A stretch of 64,000 bases of DNA, from positions 59,332,001 through 59,396,000 of the forward strand of contig NC_080590.1 of the NCBI RefSeq assembly GCF_029962835.1, given 5' to 3'. The notes beneath the pieces are model-generated. The model worked only from the letters and a program-made list of their open reading frames with translations. It searched no databases and was not told the origin of the DNA. This document shows positions 35,208 through 47,174 of the stretch, piece after piece (positions within the stretch are counted from its first letter, which is position 1; every line of letters starts with the position of its first letter). The position numbers were made by a program, and so were the translations under genes. This stretch comes from Magnolia sinica (Eukaryota; Streptophyta; Magnoliopsida; Magnoliales; Magnoliaceae).

Positions 35208-38200
35208 TAGGGGTGCACACGGGTCGGTTTGGTCCGGTTTTAGGGTGAAACCGAAACCAAACCATTCCTAACGGTTATAGGATTTTCAGAACCAGAACCA
35301 GACTGTTAGCACCCTAGAACCGAACTAGAACTACATCATGAAAACTGGTTCAGTTCCGGACCGGTTCCATGGTTCTGGGCTTTTTAAAATCCAGCCCAAT
35401 TGCACTGAGATCTAAACTTCAAACAATTTCCAAAATGTATCGAGCTAATTTTTGGGAGACTATATTCCTAATCTCTTAACAATACTATTAAGGTCTTGGA
35501 ACCATACAATTGGGAGTGTATTGGTACTCAGTCCATGGTGTCAGTCCGAAGCTACATTCAAATTCAATTGCCTTTTGTATCACACCCAAATAGTAATTAC
35601 TAGTTCGCTTCCACTTTAGGGAACTATTGGCTAAAGACATGCAACTCTTTCTATAATGAAATGCAACCTGTAGGCCTTAAGTACTGCTGATTCACCTAGC
35701 TTTCGAAAGCTCAACAGATAGCTTACAAGATGGATTCATACAGCTTGGACCTTGTTTGTAATCTATTTTTGAGAGGGATATGAAAGAAAATAAATTGTTA
35801 AATAAGCTCCCTATTAGCGTGTCTTCCACTTTGATCAAGGGCACTTTGGATAAACTAAACAGATTACTTTTTGGTATGAAATCTTTGGGGTGAACCCAAA
35901 GAAATCAGTTTGTTCCTCTTTCCAGGAGTGCACTTCAACTTGAGTAGAGATTTCCAGCATAAGGCATTCTTTCTTGGAATGTAAATAAATCTAGCATCAG
36001 GCATTCTTTCTTAGCATGCACTTCAACTTGAGTAGAGATTTCCCTGGCAGTTGACAAGCATTAAAGGATCTCTATAAGAATGCCTTCACATGATATTCCA
36101 TTTCTTTCTTATTTTCTACTAAGCACGCTGTGAATTTACCAATTCTGTCTTCTTTTCTACTAGCATGTTGTGTTGTGATGGAACTTTCAATTCGTTTCAA
36201 ATGGATTTGTCAAAGAAGTGTTAACAGGCTAAAAGCAACAAACACAGAGGGAGAAGATGGATGCCAACTTGTTCAAAGGCCAAGGTCAACTGGCCTAGCC
36301 AAGCATAGACTCCGACAGAGACCTGCAAATATTGGAAAGGTCTATAATTATCAGAAGAAGGATGTTATTACTAAAAATTCCCACTCCAAAGCAAGTCATT
36401 CTTATCCAAACAATTGTTATTATCTCTTGAAAAAATGAACAGTAACTCCTGAAAGCTACACTGATTACCAAAGTAACCTATAGATGAATGATGTAGTTCT
36501 ATAAAAGGATGCTGAGTTACTTGAAAAGCGCATCATGAAGAGTACGAGTAGCTACAATGCCAGCAAAGCCACCACCACCACCACCACCTAGAGGCCATTC
36601 TCTCAACTTCTAAATAGCAAGAAGCTACAAAATGCAATCAAAGTCATCATTCAGTTGTTTAGACCCTTAAACATGGATGCATGCATTTTTCAATACACAC
36701 CATCACAAATGCATTCATATAGAAGAGTACTAAAAGAAAGAAATGTCCTAGGATGATCTCAACAAGAACAGAAATCACGTGAATGTGAACAACAGAATCT
36801 TTTTACATACCAGTTTGGCATGGCTGGTTCCAAGAGCCTGTGTAAAATAGGAAGCATAATGCCAGTGTACAGCCAATTGTAAAACTTCTCCCAAGCTACT
36901 TTTTTTTCCTTCTTTTTTTCTTTTTTTAAAAGATGAAGCAATCTTACTAGGGCCAAACAACCAAAAAAGAGGCTAAGATGATAATGGTACTTGTAACAAT
37001 GAAATGATGGAATTGTATTATAATAACCAAAGTAATATTTTTGCCCACTAGTCATCACTTATCAAGTAAATCCATAACTCTTCTAAGTTCCTAGTTTTCT
37101 AAATAGAGAGCAAGAGATAGGAGATTCATGAATTTTCAGCTTTTCCTCTAATGAAATGAAAAGTAATCAGAACCCTAAAATTCAAAATGGGAATTGGATA
37201 AAACCCAAATCAAGAAACATGCAGTGGATGAATCTCCAATGACTTATCCTCTAGTTTCCAACAACCACATCACAAAAAACACAAAAATCAGTGAATTGCA
37301 AATCAATCAAATTTTTGGCTTTTTCTCTAATGAAATGCGGAATCAATCTAAACCTAGATTTTAAAATGAATTAGAGAGAACCCAAATCAAGAAATATATA
37401 GTGCATGAATCTCCATTTACTTCACCTCTATTTTTCTACAACCACAACACTATAACACAGAAATCTCAATATTTCTGCTTTTTTCTTTAATGAATTGCAA
37501 AATAAATCAAAATTTCTGCTTTTTCTCTGATGAAATGCAAAATCAATCGGAACCCATATTTCAAAATGGGAATTCGAGAGGTTCCAAATTAGAAAACATG
37601 CAATGCATGAATATCACTTCTCCTCTATTTGACAACAACCACAACATAAAAAACACAAAAAAAAATAAAATATAATTTTCAGCTTTTTCTTCAATGAATT
37701 GCAAAACCAATCAAAATTTCAGTTGTTTCTTAAATGAAATGCAGAAACAAGCGAACACAAGATTCAAAATGGGAATTAGAGAGAACCTAAATCAAAAAAC
37801 AGGAAGTGGATAAATCTCCAATTACTTCTCTATTTTCCACCAAGCACAGCGTAAGAAAACACAATAAAAAACAAACTTTCTGCTTTTTCTTCAATTAATC
37901 GATCAAAACCCAAAAAGGAAAAGGAATTGGAGAGAACTCAAGTCAAGAAACATTCAGTTCGTGAATCTCCTATCTCTTGCTCTCTATTTCCATAATTGTA
38001 TCGGTTCATTTCGGTTTTATTTCAATTTGGTGACTTGTTTCCTTTCAGTGTAGCATTCCAATCACAAGAATAGTATTCTTGAGCATTCCACACAAGAATA
38101 GCGTTCTTGAGCATTCCACAAGAATATAATAAGCAAGAACAAACGTAGTAGCAAAAAATTCCAATCATAAAGATGTAATTTAAGGAACTAAAGTTCTAAT

Positions 38201-38472
38201 ACATCTACACTTATACTCTTATTACATCTTATGCAATGAACTCTAAACGCAATCTCTTATCTTAGAATAAAAAAGTACAGCAACACATCAAAAATAGTAA
38301 TACTAAAACAATGCAAGCCAAGAAGAGAGGAAGAACTAACAATACTAAAAAATATTCAATATTGCTGGATGCATAAACTTAAGTAAACTCGATATAAAAG
38401 TCCTCAAATAGAAGTTAGGGCTATAAAAATATAATATTTATTAAAATTAATAAGAACACAATAACTAGAAGT
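35208..38472. other. hAT 1 non-coding 3' part
   Basis: No recognised gene. A 102-codon plus-strand frame at 36130-36438 matches nothing I know. A word TTCAACTTGAGTAGAGATTT occurs twice (about 35936 and 36025). A CCA microsatellite lies at 36573-36589. The part 37130-37990 is a decayed tandem repeat. Confidence 0.5.
37130..37990. repeat. Degenerate ~185-bp tandem repeat in hAT 1
   Basis: Four to five units, each with CTTTTTCTCTAATGAAATG, then AATCRGAACCCA, GGGAATTGGAGAGAACCC and TGAATCTCCAAT. Unit starts at about 37138, 37319, 37507, 37680 and 37877. Confidence 0.7.
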
Positions 38473-38475
38473 TAA

Positions 38476-40572
38476 TTATATGGTAAAATTAAATTGATCA
38501 AATAAATATTTACCTGATTCAAGTGCCTCAATTTTATCCATATTTTCTTTAACTTGAATCGGGAGAGGCGAAGCACATAACCAATCTTGTGTACAAATTA
38601 AGCATTCCACAAGCCTAGGGGTAAGAGAATTACGAAATTGATCTAGAACACAACCTCCAGTACTAAAAGCCGATTCAGAAGCAACCGTAGATACAGGAAT
38701 GGCTAAAATATCCCCTACAACTTGAGAAAGACCTCTATACTTTGAGTTATTCACCTTCCACCAATTCAAAATTTCAAAGTTTAGATCATCCTTTTCACAA
38801 GATTCATCCAAATATTTTTCCACTTCAGATTTGCCTCAATTACTCTCTTCTTCTTCCAAATGTTTTTGAAACTTTGATTTGAGAGAAATTAATTGCTCAC
38901 TTGTATAAATAATTGGTTGGTCAACATCCATGTCAACAATGGTTTGACTTGAAGAAGAATCAACTTACTGAAGCTTTTGATACTCATCATAAATAGGATT
39001 AAATGCCTCTCTTATCTTCTTAGTGAGCTCAATCACCATGGTAGGTTCGTAAACTTTAGAATAACAAAACTTTATATATTTTAATTTATAATGATGATTC
39101 AACACAACAACAAGCAATAACATCATATTCACCTTTTCAATATTTCCCCAATACTTCTCAAATTTAATCTTCATTTTCTTAGCCATGGTATTTAAAGTAG
39201 AATCCATACCGATTGACCATTCGGATAAGAAACTTTCAATGGCACAAACTTCATGAAAATATGAATTATAAGTGACGTATAAAGAACCAAACATGCGAAC
39301 AATCGCATCATAGAATTTCTGTAAAAATTTTGTAAAAATTCGAGCATCACCCCAATCACTAGTGGGAGGAGGTCCATCATGAAGTTCTATGGTGAAATGT
39401 GGATCTTCCTCTTCTAATCTCTCAAATGCTTTTTGTGTAGCATCTGGCAAGAGATATGTGGAGTTCCACCTAGTTTGAACATCTAGGCACAAAGAACTTT
39501 TATATGTTATCATCTCTTCCTCTACACATGCCTTGAAGCATTGTTATCTTTGAGAAGAACTCCTAACATACCTTACTGCCCCACGAATTCGAGTTAATGA
39601 ATCTTTTAATTCAATTAATCCATCTTTCACAATTAAATTAAGAATATGTGCACAACACCTCATGTGAAAGAATTCACTGTATAAAATGAAAGTATCACTC
39701 TTCTTAGACATCTTTCTCTTCATATATGAAATAACAACATCATTGGAACTTGCGTTATCCATAGTAAGCATGCATAGTTTTTCTACACCCCATTCCATCA
39801 AACATGCCTCCACCGCTAGACCAATTTCCTCACCTTTGTGACTAGAAATCACATAAAAGTTTAAAATTCTTTTATGCAATTTCCAGTCTTTAATAAAATG
39901 AGTTGTAAGGCACATGTAAGAAAGATTCTGCACTGAGGTCCATGAATCCATAGTGAGACAAATTCTTTGATTTGAGTTCACTAATAAATCCTTCAATTTT
40001 TTTCTCACTCACATATAATGCTATACAATCCCTTGCCATTATAGTACGTGATAATATTTTAAAATTAGGTTGCATCACGCTACAAAAGTTACGAAATCCT
40101 TCATGCTCAACAAACTTAAAAGGTAACTCATCTACGATTATCATTTTTACAAGTGCTTCTCTATATAGATCTTGGTCAAATTTCCAAACACCAAGGGTAC
40201 TACCACCATCTTTTGATATTGAATGCATTGACAAAATTTGTATTTCTTATAATTATTTTGGGAAATCTTGGGACACTTTGATATATGTTTTCTCAAAGAG
40301 CTAGTCCCATTCTCACTCAACCATGCATAGGATGAATTACAGTAGTTACATCTAGACCCTTTTGCTCTTCCATCCCCGTCATTTACAATTTTGATAAAAT
40401 GATCCCAAATGTCAGATTTACGACCCTTTTCTTTAAGAAGACTTAAATTTATATGAGGGAGAATTAGTAATAGAGAGCTCCTGATGATTATTTGTCTCTC
40501 TAGTACTTGACATCTAATAAGAATTACGATATACGAAAAAAAAAAAGCAAAAATCAATAAAGCACCCAACAT
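38476..40572 (-). pseudogene. hAT transposase (BED finger, catalytic core, hATC)
   Basis: Transposase of hAT element 1. Minus strand: BED zinc finger (IWDHFIKIV, CNYC, HISKC) at about 40440-40260; linker with FKFVEHEGFRNFC; first catalytic Asp block LTMDSWTS (about 39950); second Asp block LTMDNASSND (about 39760); HMRCCAHILNLIVKDGL; DVQTRWNSTYLL; DUF4413-like middle; C-terminal dimerisation domain with LAIPVSTVASESAFSTGG and FRNSLTPRLVECLICTQDWL. Family length is about 650-700 residues; this span matches it. Defects are few: frame changes near 40230 and 39900-40010, a stop near 39540, and a gap of about 140 bp between 38823 and 38965 with stops. The catalytic residues remain, so inactivation looks recent. 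Confidence 0.88.
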
Positions 40573-40807
40573 TCAATAAAATATTTACAAAAAATCAATA
40601 AAATTGATAATTAGTAATTACCGTCGTAGAGAATAATTATGAAGCTGTTGTTGAAGTTCACAACGAGATGATAGAGAGATCCAAAGAAGTCAGCAGCGGT
40701 AAGGGGGCCGATGGCGACTGGCCACTGTGGAAAATAAAGATTGAGAGAGAAAGATGGAGAGATGGAGAGAGAGAGTTGCTGTAACAAACCGGTGGTGCTG
40801 CGGTGGT

Positions 40808-40812
40808 GAATG

Positions 40813-40850
<38 letters not shown>
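40808..40850. repeat. (GA)n microsatellite in hAT 1
   Basis: Some 20 GA units in a wider GAGAG-rich tract (40740-41270) on the 5' side of the transposase gene. Confidence 0.9.
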
Positions 40851-40855
<5 letters not shown>

Positions 40856-41561
40856 GACGAGAGAGAGATAGAGGGACGGCTAGTGAGGGATGGCTAGAGA
40901 GGGACAGCTAGTGAGGGATGTCCAGTGAGAGAGGGATGGGTCGGACGGTCAGTGAGAGAGGGACAGCCAGAGAAAGAAACAGAGAGAGAGAGAGAGAGAG
41001 AGATATAGAGTGAGGGCAGGGGCTGGTCAGCTTATGGAGGTGAATCACGGTGCCACAGGGATACAGAGAGAGGGCAGGGGCCAGGGCAACTGGTAGCAGT
41101 ACCCAGATAGAGTGAGAGACGGTGAGAGAGAGGGGGGGCAAGGGCCTAGGCCCTGGGCGATTGCACGCAGACAGCGAGAGAAAGAGATTAAATATGGGCT
41201 AGGCAGCCGCACGCACACACTCACTGAGACTTGAGAGATGGCGAGAGAGAGGGAGAAGGTGGGAGAAATAGATTAGGGTTTTTATTTTTTTATTTTAATC
41301 TCAATTTCGGATCAATGGTTCAAATCCAAGGTTCAGATCAATGGTTCGGATCCATGGTTCGGATCAACAGATCGGATCTACAATTCGATTCACGATTCGA
41401 TTCAGTTCTACATGCCCCTAAACCAGAACCGAACCGTATTCAAGGGTTCTTAGAATTTTGAAACCGGATCCAGAACCGGAGTAGTCTAAAATTGGACCAT
41501 TAGATCGGTTTCGGTCGGGTTCCATGGTTCTACCAGTTCGATGTGCACCCCTAGGGCTAGG

Positions 41562-41699
41562 GCCCAAATATCAGCCTAATCCAGAGCTAATGTGGGCCAC
41601 ATAATTACTTAATATTATAATAATACTATTAATATCAGGGCTAGGGAACATAATATCAGCCTGATCCTAGTATTATAATAATGTTATTAATTACATTAA
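41562..41699 (-). repeat. MULE 3' flank, copy B (right part)
   Basis: Starts GCCCAAATATCAGCCTAATCC, matching 5767 onwards of copy A, then an AT-rich run (TATTATAATAATATTATTAA) leading into array A6. Confidence 0.7.
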
Positions 41700-42050
41700 C
41701 CTTTACAACCAAGACCTTTACTACATTACAAGCATGACCCTTACCACATTACAACCACGACTAATACCAAATAATTTGGGATCATGGTTGTAATGTGGTA
41801 AGGGTCGTGGTTGTCATTTGATAAGGGTCGTGGTTGTCAGTTGTCATGGGTCGTGTTTGTCATGTTATATGGGTCGTGGTTGTTATCCACAATGGATCGT
41901 GGTTGTAAACTGCGATCCTTTGTCGTCGACATTGGGTCGTGGTTGTCATCCACGATCCTTTGTTAATGACAACAACGATCCATTGTGCATGTGAACCATG
42001 ACCCTTTGTACGGAACGTGATTATCATCCACACTGGGTCGTGGTTAATAC
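41700..42050. repeat. Inverted-core array A6
   Basis: About 15 cores, mostly GGTCGTGGTTG, collinear with array A1 (shared opening TTACATTAACC / TTACATCAACC, then CATGACCCTTAC and CACATTACAACCACGAC). It is directly downstream of the MURA-type gene, as A1 is downstream of the Ulp1-type gene. Confidence 0.85.
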
Positions 42051-42346
42051 ACATGCATCATATACTTAAATGCCAACATCAATAAGTAGATACAATTCAA
42101 AAGCTCAAAATTCTCATTAGTGTAATTATATTACATTATGACAAAAAAAAAATTGGAAAGTAATAAGTCCTCATCAGCCTTTGCCTGCAGAAACGAAAGT
42201 GCATCAATGTCGATTGTGACCTATTCAATTGCATCTTGAGCATTTAGGTGTTGGCCTATCTTCTCCTTAGGATGTAATTCGAACCTTTTTCAGTCTTCTA
42301 TCAGATCTTCTCATTTGTAGAGATTTCATATTCTCACATAAAATGT

Positions 42347-44272
42347 TCACTTCATCTGAAATGTTCCATTGTGTCTTATTAAGCACTGGGTAAACTGAAT
42401 CTTGGTATATTTTACGAATAATTCTTTTAAGTAAAATGGAGAGCAGTATTCATAAATATGAAGTTGATACTTATCACAAGCCGTTATCACATGAACACAA
42501 GGCAGCAATATAGAACTAAACTCACCGTATGTACACTTCATTCCTCTTAGCTTCACTACATCGGCCATTCCCCATGCTATCACTTAGAACTCATCCGCTA
42601 AAATCGCAATACATTGTCTTTCATACTTCCAAGTGATAAAGTTCGCTCAATCTTTTTTCTACCCAATGAGTCAAAATTCCTTTGCAAGTCGAGGCCTCGT
42701 CTCTTCTGCAGAGTAAGAAGTCTTGGATTTTACTCCTTATTGCTTCAAGAAATTTTGTAACGGGGTACTCTCATGTATCTATGAATAATGCATTCATGCT
42801 TTCGATGATTTTAGTGGTTACCATGTTATACCTCATGTCAGGAAAGAATATGGATGCCCATCTTTCCTTTTTATATACCATTAAGGAACTGATATGCTGT
42901 GGAGTTCACCGTTTGAATGCAACGCATTATCTCCCAAAACGTGGATGTCCTGCATATCTTAATAGTAACCCAAAAGTATTCCCTCATAGAATCATTCAAA
43001 TATACCTTCTTCATGTTTCTCAGAATATAATGAGCACAATATCCATGGATTGCATAGGAGAAGATCTTAGGGACTTCACTGACCAACCCTTTGTGACGAT
43101 CTGACATTATAATTAGTCCTGGAAGAATCTTGATTGCTTTGGATAAATTCCCAAGGAACCACCTCCATCTACTATTGTTCTCCAATTCTCTGATCCCATA
43201 TGCTACAGGGAGGTTGTGATTATATCCATCCAATGTAGTAGATATGAAAAGAAAACCCTTGTACCTTCTTATCAAATGTGTCGCATCAACACACAAAACC
43301 CTTTTAATATGCAAATATAGGCTTCTAATGCATTGTCTAATTGTAATTAAGCATCTTTCAAAACTATTTGTTTCTTCATTCACCTGTAACTCTGCCACAG
43401 GCCCTAAATTGGCATTTCTCAACTCATGAAGATAGGCCAGAAGTTCATTATAAGAACCCTCGTAAGATCCCAAGACTTAGTCCATTGAAATCTCTTTACC
43501 TTTCTATGCTTTCTTGTAGCTGATCTCAACCTCGTACTTCTCACTCATTTGATATTGAATTTCTTTTGGCGTGCAAGTTAGTCCCGAACTCATACGACTA
43601 ATGCCAAATTCACTACATATAAGACTGGTGGCTTGGCGATGATCTCTTCCCTTCCTCTTTAAAGTTACTATATCACGTCCATCCTCCATAATCATTGACT
43701 CAGAGCGACGTATCGCCTCAAACGACATGCTACAAGTATGCTTGGAGTTGTAAACCTTTATTTCGAACATCCATGCGCCGTCCAATTTTGAAGCGTGCAT
43801 CCTCCAACTACAATTTCCTATAATGCACCTAATCGTCTATCTCAGCTTGTTAGATTTCAAGACCTTATACTAGAAGATGTGGTGCATCACATATTTACTT
43901 AGAAAATGTTGTAACCGGCCTTTGTCCTTAAACACTTGTCTGACAGATATTTCAATTGCATCTTCTACCCATTCCGGACATCGTTGATGATCTAAATTAA
44001 TAAAAGCTTCATCAGATGGAACAAAGACAGTATACAGTGATCTATGAATATCTTCATTAACTTCATTGACCAATATGGGTAAATTTAAGTTTATAAGCTG
44101 TAAATTGAACTGCACAGAGGGATCAAAAGATGTGTCATTGACAGAATGGATTTGGAGATTGCAATCGTCAGTTGTTCCTTGAAATTGATCATTACTTGAA
44201 GGGTCGAGTATATCGCAATCGTCGAGTCCTCGATTATGATATCTATTATTACTTAATGGGCTAGGTATATCA
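42347..44272 (-). pseudogene. MURA-type MULE transposase, main part
   Basis: DDE transposase of the MULE. From 44272 down: end of an Asp/Ser-rich repeat region, a CIIGNCSWRM block and KHTCSMSFE (MuDR N-terminal DNA-binding type), then the MULE domain: VLCVDATHLIRRYKGFLFIS (first Asp, 43285-43287), WRWFLGNLSKAI, LIIMSDRHKGLV (second Asp, 43099-43101), YCAHYILRNMKK, and after a frameshift near 42890 RYNMVTTKIIESMNALF. The SWIM finger follows at about 42540-42470: KCTYGEFSSILLPCVHVI, with the second Cys changed to Tyr. Stops are few and mostly fit C to T changes. The preceding exon pieces lie at 54371-54418 and 63037-63374. Confidence 0.88.
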
Positions 44273-44277
44273 TAGTC

Positions 44278-46656
44278 TGAAAGTGCCCTGGTTTGTCAAT
44301 TAGTGTGAGCGTTGAGTCAGCTAGACAAAGGAGCCTCATAGGAAGATTAATCAAGCGTCTGCCTCAACAAGATATGTACCTGAACTCGCCATTGGTAAAT
44401 CTTAGCCTCACATCCATGTCCCAAAACACTAGGTAATTAAAACCCTTAAAATTATATAGAATATCCTAGGATTTTTGGTTAGAAAATCTTTTTTCAAACT
44501 CAGGAAAATCCTTAAGTTTTCTACCTTTGTCGATTTATCGATACATGGCTCGATGAAATCAAACCCTGTTGTCGATGTCCTCAAAGCACACTTGATCTTA
44601 TTGAAATAAGGACCTAAGATGCCCAACAACCACAAAGATATCTGGACTGAATTATCAATGAATCGATAGACTTATTGATATCATCGAAATTTGAATCTCA
44701 AGTCCATCGAGCTGACTCGATAAAATTAACATCTGGTCTGTTGTGTCCAAAGTACTGCTAAGGAAAATCATGTAATCCTTGAAATATCGAAGGGCTCCTC
44801 GATATTCTTGAAATTCAAATCTCGATGATATCGGAAGACCTTCGATGATATTGGTTTGGGACATAAATTTATCTCGCAAGTTTTCAGATTAATTCTTATT
44901 GGATCGAGGGTCACTCGATAAAATCGATATTCAAATATCGATCATATCGAGGCAGGGTCGATGTCATCGAAAGTGGACATAAAACTGTCCAGCAAGCTTA
45001 TAAGAAAATTCCTTCGAATTAACGATGAATCAACACAGTCATTGATATTATCGACATTCAAATTTTGATGATATCGAGTGATGCCCGATCATATCATATA
45101 CCTGATTGTTTCAAAGGCAAGTGCTCTCACATTTTTAAATGTCAAGGAATTGAACCTCGTGTCAATGAAATCGGAGTTCGAAATCCGATGACATCGACGC
45201 ATGTTTGATTTCCTCGTCCAGTTGGCAAAAAGTTTCAAAAGCATTTGACAGTTGAGTTCATGTCATCGAGCGGCCAGTCGATGCTATCGAGAGTATACGC
45301 TCGATGATATCGACCCTGCTCGATGATATCGAACTCTGTCAAAAATATGACCATTTTATATCCGTTGGAACCTTTTGCCTATTTAATGAGCTTGCCCTTG
45401 GTTGTTGGTAGAGAAAATAAAGAGTGTTTTTGAGTCTTTAACCCCTAGATCATAGACCCTAAGCCTTTTCTCTCATGAAAGTTCATCCTCCAATCCACCC
45501 TTATCATTGACATTCAATAGAGTGGATTGGGGAATGAACTTCCACATTTAAGGATCCTACAGCTACCAACTTAATGGAAAATTATTAAGCTGGGATGCCT
45601 TGAATGCATAGATGATTGGAATCGCTCTGTCTCCTTTATAGGAAAACATTTAATAGAGTAGGATTCCATCATAACCTTGAACCAACCCATCGCTTTACAT
45701 TGGTAAATCATCTGAGTTGCGGTTCAAGAGAGCTGAAGATTCTTTGTCGTCAAAGGAGGATATCTTTATCAACGCGCTGAATGGGGCTCATCTACTTATC
45801 TGTAAGTCATTAGAGTCTAGAGGACCCTTGTGATCATTCCTTATATAGGATTGGGTCTAAGGTGTTTCTTACCACTTACAAGTCCTCATAGGAGGCCTCC
45901 AGCAGGGGTGTACATGGGGGTGCTTTGTGTTGACCCTTACTCTGTGGAGATCATAAACTTTTAGGTCCTTGTGTAGGTCCTTGACCTGTGTGATCTAAAA
46001 GTCGGGTGTTATGTTTTGTCCCTTGCTCTTGGGAGCATAAACTGGTGAGGTTCCTTGTGTGAATCCTTGGCCTATGTAACCTAAAATTTTGGTGTTGTGT
46101 GTTGACCCTTGCTCCTGTGTGGGGCATAAACTATGTCGTGTAGACACGTTAGAGTCAGCCTAGTGTAGGTTGTACCGGTTTGAGGTGAACTTGATTTGAA
46201 ACCTCCGGTTTGAGGTGAACTTGTTGTGAAACCTCCTTTAGTGAGATCCGGTACACTCAAGGGTTAAGTGCGTCCACCGGAAGTCGAGTAGACAAGTAGT
46301 CGAACCACTATAAAAAGAACTGTGTTTGAGATTGATATTTCTTGGATTGCTTGTGTGATTTCCCTAAATGCTTTCGTATTTATTTATCTGAGATCACACC
46401 TAACATACAGTCATATCCATCATAAACTATGATTTACATCTTGTTTATCTTTCAAATAGTTTTATGACTGGATCCTCTATTTGGCTTGGAAGCCATTAGA
46501 GTTACTTTGAAGGAATCCTAATACATATATATTCTCTTAGGATAAGATTGATAGGATTTTAAATTATCATAAAATATTAAAAAGTCCTATTCACCCCCCA
46601 TAAGGACATATTGGCATATTCCCACTTCAACTAAAGTGGTCATTACCGCAATTTCA
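44278..46656 (+). repeat. Copia 5' LTR
   Basis: 2,379 bp, TGAAAGTGCC..CAATTTCA. The first kilobase (44510-45340) is filled with TCGATGATATCGA-like words. A TTTATATCCGTTGGAACC and TATTTAATGAGC region at 45355-45390 may contain the promoter (TATTTAA). Confidence 0.92.
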
Positions 46657-46658
46657 AT

Positions 46659-46671
46659 TGGTATCAAAGCA
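46659..46671 (+). promoter_or_regulatory. Copia primer-binding site (initiator tRNA-Met)
   Basis: TGGTATCAAAGCA two bases after the 5' LTR, complementary to the 3' end of initiator tRNA-Met except for one base (usual TGGTATCAGAGC). Confidence 0.88.
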
Positions 46672-46779
46672 AGTCTCTCTTAAGGGCTTCACCGCCAGAG
46701 AGTGATCTTGCTGAAGTTGGAATCATGTTCAAAACTATATTAGAGGGTGTGAAATATCGAATAATTGCCTAGTAATCCA

Positions 46780-47165
46780 TATTGCTCTGAAAGTCGGCAA
46801 CAATTCAAAATGGTATCTTGACAGGTGGATGCTCCGGACACATGATTGGTGATCAAACTCATTTTTATGAGTATTCGGACTTTGATGGTGGATCTGTCTC
46901 AATTGGAGGGTAGCTCCGCCAGAATTATTGGCCAAGGAATAATAACTGTACTAGGTCTTTCAAAAATCAAACAAGTTCTTTGTGTAGAAGGTCTAAAACA
47001 TATTCTCCTTAATATCTCCCAAATCTGTGACAGAGAACATCTGGTCACCTTCTCAAAGGATGTGTGTAGGATCTTAGACCATACAAGAAATTCTATCATA
47101 AAAGGCTTATGCACTAGTGATAACTGTTACGTTATTGAAAGCACGAATGAGAGTGTAGTATCCAC
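46780..47165 (+). pseudogene. Copia protease region (frameshifted at active site)
   Basis: KWYLD, then the expected S-G-C-S-x-H-M of the copia protease appears only after skipping one base at 46823-46825, so a single-base insertion sits in the catalytic motif. Downstream the frame (46846-47169) reads GQGIITVLGLSKIKQVLCVE and LLNISQICD, typical of the protease and the following spacer. No gag domain precedes it. Confidence 0.8.
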
Positions 47166-47174
47166 ATAATGTAA

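Larger units (their letters stand above)
35208..41553 (-). mobile_element. hAT transposon 1 (RICESLEEPER type)
   Basis: 6,346 bp. Terminal inverted repeats TAGGGGTGCAC / GTGCACCCCTA and a perfect 8-bp duplication gggctagg at 35200-35207 and 41554-41561, the hAT hallmark. Subterminal DNA on both sides is rich in GGTTCCGG/CCGGTTC words. One transposase gene on the minus strand, close to intact. The paralogous flank at 5759-5766 gives the empty site. The rest is non-coding: about 3.2 kb after the gene and 1 kb before it. Confidence 0.93.

Noticed and set aside
36130..36438. 102-codon plus-strand frame inside hAT 1 as a captured host gene
   Set aside because: No recognisable domain, no intron structure, and composition like its surroundings.
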